From Gigantopelta aegis (lineage: Eukaryota; Mollusca; Gastropoda; Neomphalida; Peltospiridae): a DNA stretch of 64,000 nucleotides. The position numbers were made by a program, and so were the translations under genes. Numbering within the stretch: position 1 is the first letter of the stretch; every line of letters begins with the position of its first letter. The stretch covers positions 1 through 64,000 of the forward strand of contig NW_024532763.1 in assembly GCF_016097555.1 (NCBI RefSeq), written 5' to 3'. Shown piece by piece: positions 51,301 through 62,488 of the stretch. Under the pieces are notes generated by a model. The model saw only the letters and a list, made by a program, of their open reading frames with translations, did not search any database and was not told the origin of the DNA.

Positions 51301-54300
51301 TGTAATTGCTGTTATCTCTTGGTTTTAATTTTAGGGACTTTGGATGAAAGATCTATTAAAACGTGGTATTGCTGTACATCATAGTGGTATATTACCAATT
51401 ATTAAAGAGGTATGTGGTATATTACCAATTATTAAAGAGGTATGTGGTATATTACCAATTATTAAAGAGGTATGTGGTATATTACCAATTATTAAAGAGG
51501 TATGTGATATTACCAATTATTAAAGAGGTATGTGGTAGATTACCAATTATTAAAGAGGTATGTGGTATATTACCATTATTAAAGAGGTATGAGATATATT
51601 AATAAAAAGGTAGTTAGTATATATTAACACACTATGACTATGAGTTAATTACAGCTGGTTAGCTTAAACTTGATCTCATTTTGTTAGGTTGTGGAAATGT
51701 TATTTGCCAAGGTTTAGTAAAGGTATGTAAAAAAATTGTAATATAATTTGAATTGTAAGGTTAATAATAATAATAGAATGAGTATTTTGACTTCAAATTT
51801 TGAATGACTTCAAATTTTTGCTATGATTTATAATTACAAGAGCCCATAGTTTCACTAAAGAGGGGTGAGTCTTGTTATTTAGTATTTTATATTTAATTAT
51901 CAGTATTGATTTTAAAATTACTTTTAGTTATTATTTGCTACGGAAACATTTGCAATGGGTGTCAATATGCCGGCTAGAACAGTGGCCTTTGATTCTATGA
52001 GAAAAACACGATGGAGTACGAATGAGAGATCTCTATACATGGTCAGTGACCACATGATCATCACATGATTAGTGGATAACGATGTTATAGGAGAGTATAT
52101 ACAAATGGCAGGAAGAGCCGGAAGAAGAGGCAAAGACTCCACAGGGACTGTTATTATTCTCTGCAAAGCTGACATTCCAGAGTCCAGTGAACTCCACAAG
52201 ATGATACTGGTCAGTTTAGTTTTTGATGACTCTGTTGCTATGGTAACATTTGTGTTTTAGGGTATTCCAACAACATTGGTTTCACAGTTTAGATTGACGT
52301 ACACAATGGTTACTAAACATTATGAGACTGCCAACATTGAGGTAAATAAAACAATAACTCCTTTTAATGTAAACATTTTTAATAAATTTCTGTTAGAGTT
52401 GAAGATGTTATGAAGAAAAGTTTTGCCGAATTAGATTCTATAAAATACCAAGATGACCGTCAAGAAAAACTTGAAGCATTGCAACAGACAATGTCATCAT
52501 TAGATGGATTGTATTGTCCTGTATGTATCACTGATATCGATCAGTATTATCAGTCTTGTGATCAGTTACAGAAATTAAAGAAGAAAATGCAGGTATGAAT
52601 GGATGGATGGACAGATAAATTGATCTATACTTTTTGTGATATAGGAGTTGCCTCTTAGGAAATGTACACTTTCAAAAAGCTCTTGCTCCTGGTCATGTGA
52701 TATAGTCATGTGGACAAATAAATACAAGTATGGTCTAGGAATTATTTTACAAGAAAATGCAAAAAAGAACAATGACCACACCTACATAGTACTCATGTTA
52801 TGTAACCGTGATGATGAGTCTGAAAATGGTGCAACTTCATTGGTCAATTTTGATCCTGATCATGTGATCCCTTTTGAAGCCATGACGAATATGTTTAAAC
52901 CCGAAGGAGAGGTCGGGCACATTGTTGCTGAGGTCAAGGTCACATAATAATTGCTGTAACCAAGAATGTAATATCAGTGGATACTAAAAGAATAATTAAT
53001 GATTATAAGGAAAGGCAACTCCCCCGATTCAAGTCAGTCATGTGACTCTCATGTGATAGTGGTATTATATCACATGATATTAATTCATTAGGGATAGATC
53101 TCCTATTCCAGACACAGTTAAGACAGTTGAGATGTTAAGACAATTGTCTGATGGTACCTATAAAGGATCTGGGACTATTAGATCCAATAGCAACCTTGAA
53201 CGATGAACAGTTTGGATTATGTGGAGATGAAGAGTGATAAGGAGAGAATTGAGGGGACCCCTGTTGTGTTATACATGTATTAAATGTCCGCAATTCTTGG
53301 AACATGTAAGAGTGCTATATTTGAATGGATAAGTCTTGAATAGTGATAATGTAGATTGACAGTTATAATTGTATTTATTGTAGTTTGAAAAGGCACGTAC
53401 TAAAGCTGTCCTTCAAGACCAGCTGTCTGTACTGAGATACAAGTTGTCAGAGAACAGTCTTCAGTTGTTACCAGAATATTACCAGAAACTAGATGTAAGA
53501 TCATTTGTTGTTAAAAGTATCTTCAATTTATTTCATGTTGACAGGTTTGAAACATTTAATATATCAGTGAAGAAAATGGCACAGTAAAATTGAAAGGTCG
53601 TGTAGCATGTGAGATTCATACTCAGGAGATAATGATCACTGAACTATTTGTTTCGAAACGCTCTGGAGGGATTTGAACCGGCTGAAGTGGCAGCTTTACT
53701 ATCCAGTATGGTATTTCAACAGGTATAGTATTAGACGATGACTGTCATATTTTAATTTTCTTTATATTTTAGAGTAAATGTAGTGAACCAAACTATACTG
53801 AAAGATTAACTGAGGTAAGTCTCAAACTAGTGAGGCAGTCTCAGACCTGTTCTGAGTTCATGTAGTATAAGTATGAAATTATGAAATCTATACTAACAGG
53901 GCAAACAAATGATATTGAGTATTGCTGAAGAGATAGCTCGTGTAGAAATGCATATCGATTAGAAACGTCAGTAGAAGACTATCAGAAAGAATTCAAGTTT
54001 GGATTAGTGGAAGTTGTTTATGAATGGGCCAAAGGACAGGTAAAGGTATTAGGAATGAGACTTTTATACATATCAGTATGGGAATGAGACCTATAACTTG
54101 TGAGTATGGGAATGAAACTTGACTCTTAAATTGATATTTTAGATTATAAGCAACTTTTAATTTTAGGAATTTGTCAAAATAATTGAGTTGACTGATGTAT
54201 TAGAAGGTATGTTGTCTAACTACAAGCTACATCATGTGATTATGACATGTTATTCATATATCATAGGTGTGATAGTCAAGTGTATTCAACGTCTTGATGA

Positions 54301-54434
54301 ACTTTGCCGCGATATTGGCAAAGCTGCCCGACTAGTAGGCGACCACGATTGGCTAGCCTCATGCAAGAAGTCTCAACATTGATCAGAAGAGATCTATTAG
54401 GAGTAGTATTGCTGCTAGTCTTTACACAATATAA
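48360..54434 (+). CDS. SKIC2: SKI2-type RNA helicase of the Ski complex
   Basis: SKI2 (SKIV2L) is the DExH helicase that threads mRNA into the cytoplasmic exosome. The N-terminal region is recognisable: [11 protein letters not shown] (48405), [15 protein letters not shown] (48700), THFPFWPG (48890). The core reads [20 protein letters not shown] (49655), AAHTSAGKT (motif I, 49725), [13 protein letters not shown] (49925), [20 protein letters not shown] (motif II DEVH, 50050-50105), [19 protein letters not shown] (50315), [16 protein letters not shown] (51090), [11 protein letters not shown] (51377), [20 protein letters not shown] (51930) and [20 protein letters not shown] (motif VI, 52090). The arch and C-terminal domain follow, ending [20 protein letters not shown] (54280) and IAASLYTI with a stop at 54434. 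Coverage matches the whole family length. The 158-codon minus frame at 48869-49345 is a shadow of this gene. The first exon is not certain. Confidence 0.93.
50640..50935 (+). repeat. ~30-bp minisatellite in a SKI2 intron
   Basis: Eight or nine units of gataatttcattcctatact followed by actgatatact. The array abuts the acceptor of the exon that begins at about 50935. Confidence 0.92.
51410..51600 (+). repeat. 30-bp tandem repeat containing a coding exon end and its 5' splice site
   Basis: The unit is gtatgtggtatattaccaat followed by tattaaagag. The SKI2 exon ends [11 protein letters not shown] at 51409 followed by gtatgt. The sequence from that donor through a copied GILPIIKE coding block repeats six more times, giving seven aaagag/gtatg junctions. 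The next exon ([12 protein letters not shown]) begins at about 51688. The first full units are exactly 30 bases and free of stops in frame. Confidence 0.95.
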
Positions 54435-54860
54435 ATAGAATCACTTTAAAACACATGTGTTTTTGACATTTTTTCTACCTAATATAGAGTAGTCATTCAG
54501 GTAAACAATTGTTACAAATTTTATTTCCCTTTTTGTTTAATTCATTTATATAATGCAATATTTTTTGTTATGATGTTTTTAACAATTCCTGATATGAAAT
54601 TTGTAGGTTCTTCCCAAGGTATGTATTGGCTTTTAAAGACATTACTTTTCTATAATATTTGAGCAAGATAGGGTCTTTGACACAAGTTTCTTAACTTCTT
54701 AAACAATTGTTGTTCGGTGTTATATAAACATTTGTTCTGAAAATGAAAAGTCGATAACATCCAATGTAGGGAGAATGTTTTTAACAGTATTCACTGAAAT
54801 AGATAAAGTAAGGCTCAAATTATGTCTTTCATTATGTCTCTGATTTCAGGAGCCTCATTT
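54435..54860. other. spacer between SKI2 and GTDC1 3' ends
   Basis: AT-rich, convergent 3' flanks. No gene, RNA or repeat recognised. Confidence 0.5.
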
Positions 54861-54872
54861 CATCAATGTGTT

Positions 54873-56386
54873 TTAGTGAATTGTTAATTCCTCCCAAGTG
54901 ATGTAAGTTTGTGAAATGTTATGGTAAGTATCAGTCTTGTCTGTATAAATGTCCTCATGCAACATAGCCTCAGACCTATACACTGAGTCATAGTGTATAG
55001 GTTTGAGGCTATGTTGCATTACCTGATAGATTTCAGGATAGACCAATCTGTTAGGGCATAGTGGATAACATCCACAACAAGTTGCTTCTAACCTAAAATT
55101 TAAACTACCTATCATATCCACAATGGTATATCAAATCTTACATTGCTACACCAAAAAACTCATGTTTAGCTGTTGATATGACTACATCAGCTTCATGGAG
55201 TACACTCCAATAATCTTCTTTGCTGACTGGTCCACAGTGGAGAAGACGAGGTCCCAACATAGGAAATATGTCTTGAAAACAGACAAGTTGAAAAAGAAAG
55301 ATAAGTATTTTTTTGCCAATATTATCAGACTTTATAATCAAGTATATCTGTAAACCTGGAATATCTTCAGTGTGGTCTCCTAATATTGATATTCTAAATT
55401 TTAGATCTGCTACCAACAATTTTTGCAGTACTGAGGCACAACTCTTCTGGTCCTTTGTCATGTTTTCCCTACAAAGTAAAGGATAGTTAGAAAAGTCATT
55501 AAGTACTTTAAGATCTGTGAATGCACTAATAGTCTAATACCATCTGTGAGGCCATACAATATGGAGGGACTTTTGCTGTGTTAGTGAGTCTATACCAGAA
55601 GTTTGATGATCACATGGTGGTTCATTCATTGTCCAAGTCATTGTTTGTTGAGCAAGTATTAATAACTTTAATTGTTGGCGATGAATTTATGTCTGTCATT
55701 AAAACTTGTTCTGGTATTTCCAGTGGATAATACAACACACTACATTTTGGTCTGATCTTATCAAACAGACCACTAGGTCGAAAATCTGGCATCAATTTCA
55801 AAATGGATCAATGTTTTCAAGAAATGATGTCATATTGAAATGAGAAATTAAAGACGATTTTATTGGCAACAAGACTAGAGAATGAATGAGGACTGCTAAT
55901 GTCATCAAAATAGTCAGTGTTGATCTTACCATGATAGTATCTGATTATATCCATATTGAAAATCTCTCTCTTGTTGTTTTCTAACAGGATAGATAAGTTG
56001 ATTTTCATGAAAGTAGAGTATCTTATGGAGTTTATTCAAATCAGGCCGAAGAGCTACTAACTCACACAAATTAAGTACACTGCTAGCAAAGAGTATCCTG
56101 AATAAAGAATAACCCACAGAGATCATTACTTCATCTTAACATACTAACTTGTATTGATGTTCTTGAGGTAATTGCTCTGCAAAAATACAATGCTGAAGTT
56201 CTCATTCTCCATGTGCCACTTACTGGCTGGAAGAGAATAGATATCACCTTCATAGTCTCTTTGTAACAAGGTAATCAGCTGCTTATGAGAGCCACCATAA
56301 TAAGGTTCAAGATATAATATTTTAGAAGAATCCACAGCAAAATGGAGAGTAGTTGAGCGGTCTGGTGTTCGAGATTGTGTTGCCAT
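54873..56386 (-). CDS. GTDC1: GTDC1/QTMAN-like tRNA-queuosine mannosyltransferase
   Basis: The family transfers mannose to queuosine in tRNA-Asp and carries a GT-B type glycosyltransferase fold. The start exon reads MATQSRTPDRSTTLHFAVDS then KILYLEPYYGGSHKQLI (human IIEAFYGGSHKQLV). It is followed by SLPASKWHM (56215), ASSVLNLCELVALRPDLNKL and HKILYFHENQLIYPV (56095-55975), QERDFQYGYNQILS, and in the C-terminal lobe FRISILGDHTEDIPG (55395), LLHCGPVSKEDYWSVLHEAD and VVISTAKHEFFGVAM (55245-55140), CCGCYPLCPNRLVYPEIYQ (55085-55025). The match to the human protein is close in both lobes. The middle has indels. The region after YPEIYQ is not recognisable, so the true C-terminus is uncertain. It faces eRF1 head-to-head. 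Confidence 0.9.
54941..55022 (-). ncRNA. candidate mirtron: short intron folding into a 28-bp hairpin
   Basis: Directly after the codons for YPEIYQ the minus strand reads gtaatgcaac..., a fair 5' splice site, and 82 bases later ...tttatacag, a fair acceptor. Between them 54957-54984 and 54992-55019 are inverted copies over 28 bases with one G/A difference (a G-U wobble in RNA from one strand) and a 7-base loop. The hairpin starts two bases inside the donor and leaves a tail of about 16 bases before the acceptor. A hairpin of this size released by splicing would resemble a tailed mirtron. A fold-back assembly artefact or a recent inverted duplication would look the same. Splicing and processing are inference. 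Confidence 0.45.
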
Positions 56387-58325
<1,939 letters not shown>

Positions 58326-58551
58326 AAAGTATAAATTTATTTTCCTCGCTTCTCTGATTGTTATTATTACTATTATTATTATAGTTTAATGTTCTTTTCA
58401 AAGTTTGAGTCTTCTAAAATGCTCTCATCTCATCTTATTGTAAACTCATTATAACTAGTTAAATTAATATTAATATTATATTTATAATTATTATTAAGTT
58501 TTTGTAATATGTCACTGATTTTTATGTTATTGTTAAATAGATTAAGATTTA

Positions 58552-58650
58552 AGGGTTCCCTGCTATTGCTAGCTTGGTAAACCTCGTTCGAGGATGAAGC
58601 GATCCTGGCTGGAATGTCTAATACACCTAGCCTGATAAAATCTATGCTAA
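58552..58650 (+). repeat. short copy of a GC-rich structured repeat
   Basis: Shares blocks with the longer copy at 58845 onward: ttccctgctattgctagct, ttggtaa, cctcgttcgagg (self-complementary), tcctggctgga, aatgtc, atacacc and agcctgat. The blocks are in the same order but the spacers between them are missing. Lies in the 3' flank of eRF1. Confidence 0.6.
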
Positions 58651-58789
58651 ATAAAATTCTTTGTTAGTTTAATGATTGTAATACTAATTGTATATACAGC
58701 TTAATCAAATTCACGGACCAGTTCTACTGACATTTAACATAATTTATTAAATAGATTTATAAAAATAACAAAAAAAACCCTTGTGTGTT

Positions 58790-59165
58790 GCCCAAACGAT
58801 TCCTACTCGCTCACCCACTCAGGCTTCCACTTAGGCTCCAGGATTCCCTGCTATTGCTAGCTGGGACCGCCACCTGGCTTGGTAACCCTCGTCTTCGCGA
58901 GGTAATCCTGGCTGGAGCGTCGCCCTAACTTAAAACCAGCCGTACGGGATTCCAGCTCTTAGGGAATGTCGCATTCAGGAACCGGGAACCACAAATACAC
59001 CAGCCTCATCTCGTTTAAAGGGAGACTACCAGCCCTATCCTAGTCGGCCTTTCGGATATCCGTAGAGTATGCTGGTAACCATCTCAGAGGTCTGATGCAT
59101 TGCAGAACGCTGGCCCACAACACACTGGCACTCATGACTGGTTCAGTTTCTTTATATATGTACGT
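58790..59165 (+). repeat. GC-rich structured repeat, long copy
   Basis: About 370 bases much richer in GC than the surroundings, beginning near cccaaacgattcctactcgc. It contains ctgctattgctagctggg, the self-complementary cctcgtcttcgcgagg, tcctggctggagcgtcgccc and ggcctttcggatatccgtag, with no open frame. It may be a dispersed repeat, a SINE-like element or a structured RNA. No tRNA boxes or known RNA fold recognised. Confidence 0.5.
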
Positions 59166-59375
59166 CAGATTTTGTCTTCGGGCTCTTGTGGGTGGGGCGC
59201 GCTGTGAACCGCTATGAATCTCATTAACGGCAATTCATGAATATGATATACCGGTATCAAAAAATTGAGAAGGCTGTTAAAAAATACGTTTTTAATTGTA
59301 TTTTTAATATCATGTCTTTATTTTTTTATTATAACTAAATTATTAATTCATACAGCAAAAGACAATGTTGATTCT

Positions 59376-60647
59376 TTAAGATGATTTTTTTACAATGGTA
59401 TCAAGAATGGTGTGAACTCGAGAAGAACCTTGCATGGCTGCTGATAAAACTTTGTCCAAGTTATCAACATGTAATCTGGAGTCAATCTATTTTTGAAGTT
59501 ACAAGTTCAAATGTAAAAATTATTACACAGCAGTACCTGTAGCATTATTATTTTATTTGATTTTGGTAAAATAGCTACAACAAGATCTGGACCACCAGCT
59601 GTCTCTTCTAAATAATTCAAATCTAAAAGAATAACAATTTTACTATTTGATCATTATTAAGACCATCCTCATACTCATACTATCAGTCATGAGAATGAGA
59701 CTTTGCCAGAAGTATCTTGTTAAATATTAGCTCACCGACTACTGGAGTATCATCTATTAAACTAGCACTGCAGGCACATACGAAATCTCTCATAGGAATT
59801 CCAGCATTGATTAGTGCCATAGTGGCAGCATTAATGCACACAGCTCTATTACCTGACATTAGAGTGGTAACACAATCATCAAATACTCAACAGAATGTTG
59901 TGTAATTGTAACTAACTTCCATCTGACTGTAATACTTGTACAAATATATCAATTTTAGACATGGGATAGAGCTCTGTTAAGATAACTTTTCAAAATTTTT
60001 TTTTCATTGCTAATGATATTTCTGTTGATTTTCTGTAATATATATTTGAAATGCAAACAAATTAAGAAAATGAAGTCAAACCTGTCTCCTTTTGGTCTTT
60101 TCTTTCTCTCTGAAGTAGAGAAGGTAGCCATGCTAAATTGACATTAATACATGCTCTATCATGTAGTGCTTCTGATCGACGACTTACCTAATTAGAAACA
60201 ACCTACATTATAACAATTAACATTTATATTATTTTCAATTGCTTAAATAGTATTTATTGTATCTAGACTCCTAGTGGAAATATCATATTTTAAGGTACCG
60301 CCAATAAAGCTTAAACTTTAAACCTGATTTCATATTGGAATATCTTTATTGGGGACTCTAAACACTTTGCTTATAATTTATACTAACATCGTGTGGCCCA
60401 TATACTGTAGCAATGACTTTAGTATTGCCTTGCTCAAGGTACACAGATCCATCAGCTTGTTGACATCGCTCCAGTTGGCAGTTCAATTTACGAAGCTCAT
60501 GTGGTCGTCTTCCGTCGATTCTCAATCCTGTAAATAAGATATAAATGTAATCTAATTACATTTACATGTATGTACCTTCAGGAGACAGATATTCAATGCC
60601 AGCCTGAAATAAAAGTTAGTCGTTGAAATAAAGTTTTATCTTACCAT
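59376..60647 (-). CDS. EXOSC4: exosome core subunit RRP41
   Basis: RRP41 is one of the six RNase PH-like subunits of the exosome ring that feeds RNA to the catalytic exonucleases. The ATG at 60647-60645 is followed at once by gtaag, so the first coding exon is only the start codon. Coding resumes AGIEYLSPEG (60600), GLRIDGRRPHELRKLN (60530-60485), CQLERCQQADGSVYLEQGNT (60480-60425) and VIATVYGPHDV. Later exons hold the region equivalent to ATFSTGERKRRPHGD (about 60100), CVNAATMALINAGIPMRDFV plus CACSASLIDDTPVV (59850-59740), and LDKVLSAAMQGSSRVHTILD (59460-59395), ending TIVKKSS with a stop at 59376. Order and length match human EXOSC4. Confidence 0.9.
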
Positions 60648-60746
60648 TTTCCACGTGGTTGAAGTGATTTCAAAACAGTTTACGGAGGTACACGGAAACT
60701 CTGTGTGTGAGTAAAGTTAAAGGTGATTTATTCAATCATAGAACAA
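60648..60746. promoter_or_regulatory. 99-base divergent promoter region EXOSC4 / small membrane protein
   Basis: The two start codons are 99 bases apart on opposite strands. Contains ccacgtggttgaagtg (E-box cacgtg). Function inferred from layout. Confidence 0.4.
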
Positions 60747-60932
60747 ATGGAAGAAGAAGAAAGAGAAGAGTCTGTTTCATCAAAGGATACTTCATTTAGA
60801 TGTTCTTGTCCTATTATTCTAGCCTTTGTAATTTGCATAATTGCTATTGTTCTACTGTTCTGTGATCAGTTCAGTACAAAATGGCTGAAGTACTTTGATG
60901 AATGGGCTGGCAATGCTAGGATACCGCTATAA
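60747..60932 (+). CDS. small single-pass membrane protein, unrecognised
   Basis: A 61-codon frame starting MEEEEREESVSSKDTSFRCS with an acidic N-terminus, then one hydrophobic segment IILAFVICIIAIVLLF (about residues 25-40), then CDQFSTKWLKYFDEWAGNAR and a stop. An ATG eight codons upstream (60723) is less likely, because the acidic start looks like a proper cytosolic tail. Nothing shows a known SMIM family. Support for a real gene: the position 99 bases from EXOSC4 in divergent orientation, an uninterrupted frame in error-rich sequence, and a clean charged-hydrophobic-amphipathic layout. The alternative is a chance frame. Confidence 0.55.
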   Translation: MEEEEREESVSSKDTSFRCSCPIILAFVICIIAIVLLFCDQFSTKWLKYFDEWAGNARIPL

Positions 60933-61104
60933 TAACAATGGATCATCATATCTCTCTACACAGACGATTTCCAAACAAGAACTTACTAAGACTAATTCCC
61001 TCTATTTGATTTCTTGATTCATTTCTGTTAACCACTTATATTAATAATAGTATTTGTCATATCTTAGTTGTTAGGTAACATTAATACAAACATTATTTCT
61101 TATA

Positions 61105-62353
61105 TCATTCTGAACTGCTCATAGATAAGATCTGATTGTCGCGGAAACGTTTATGACACAACATGTGTCCATATTCTTTATATTCAGATTGAGTCACAGG
61201 TTGAAAATCAATTCCCTTCGCCATTATTCTCTTTCCTCCAAACCATGGTGTACAGTGTGGCTGTTTAGAATGGCCATGTGCACATCATGTATATCTGGAG
61301 CTAGTTTTCGGACTTCTTTAAAGATCCTATCATAAAACCCTGGAAAACAAAGTACTTCCACCAGTTAATAAGATATTATGATATAAGTGAGCATGCATTG
61401 GTTTTGGTGTAGTCGATATACTGTGTACTATAGCTTCAGCTATCCCCATTTGATTTATACCAATATCAGATGGATAGAACAAGATCTCAGGGACTGCAAA
61501 TCGCTCATTAGCTAGCTTTAAAACCTGTTCTTCAACACCACTCTTGGACCCTAGTTCACGGATGTAGCCTTTTTTAACTGATGTAAAATCAGGAAGTACA
61601 TATTCTCGTAGGATAGTGTTTGAACTGTCTTTTTTTGAGCAATTTCCATGTCAGCATATAAGTCTTGACTAACAAAAACATACTTCCTCTTTGACTTGAT
61701 TCATAACATAGGTTTCATCCAATACATTTAATTGCCGGTAAGAAACAATCTCTTTCAAATGATGGTTAATACTTTACCACCAACATCAACTCGTCTGATG
61801 CTATCTTGGAGAAACTTTTCCTTGAAATAAGGTACAACATGAGTGAATGAGTACCCAGTATCTACGACAAGACAACAAGGACGATCAGGTACTTCATGGA
61901 GTTGGTACACTGCTGAGAGTGTTGTTTGGTAACGTAATGAGGATAGAAGAAAATTGATACTCTTCAAAGAGAACTTCATGTAATGATTCCTGAATTGAGG
62001 AAAATTGAAAGGTGGTTCAGTGAATATGAGATTGAGATCCTTGGGAGTCAGTTTAAGATTGCTGAAAAGGTAGTCCCAAACTTGACGTTGAGTATCCCAG
62101 TTGACCAAATATCCTTTTTGAAATGGAAGTAAATAGAACAGTCTGACAAGTCTTTGCACTCATCCAATGGTTTGCAATGAAATTACGCCTTCTCTCAGAT
62201 TTTGATCTTGAAAAAATACTGTAATGATAATCATACAATTTAAATCTACCTTGTTATACAGTTAGGTACACACATAGGTTCACTGTCTGTATGTAAACCA
62301 ATCTTTAACGAATATGCTCCATTGTCAATAATTAGCTTTTTTTGAGAAGACAT
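61105..62353 (-). CDS. ACTR6: actin-related protein 6
   Basis: ARP6 belongs to the SRCAP/SWR1 chromatin complex that deposits histone H2A.Z. The start reads MSSQKKLIIDNGAYSLKIGL (62353 down), then MCVPNCITR, PFQKGYLVNWDTQRQVWDYL (62125-62065), LIFTEPPFNFPQFRNHYMKF, CCLVVDTGYSFTHVVPYFKE (61870-61815; the nucleotide-binding DxGYSFTHVVP loop), RRVDVGGKVLT, YRQLNVLDETYVMNQVKEE (61740-61685), EQVLKLANERFAVPEILF-like text (61530-61485), and the C-terminal VTQSEYKEYGHMLCHKRF (61205-61150). The stop at 61105 is the first in frame. A few slips. It faces the FUBP-like gene across 135 bases. Confidence 0.92.
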
Positions 62354-62488
62354 GTTGAAGTTATGATATAATAGCCACCATGCGCTTATAGAACGTTGCT
62401 ACTTACCGAGCATGCGCAAACAATTCTAATAGCCTCATGTTTTAGGTCAATTTCTTGTGTAGTGTAAACGTTTCTCTAACCTTATTCA
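62354..62488. promoter_or_regulatory. 135-base divergent promoter region ACTR6 / FUBP-like
   Basis: Lies between the two divergent start codons. Contains the palindromic-looking gagcatgcgcaaac (an NRF1-like tgcgca core). Inferred from layout and motif only. Confidence 0.45.
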
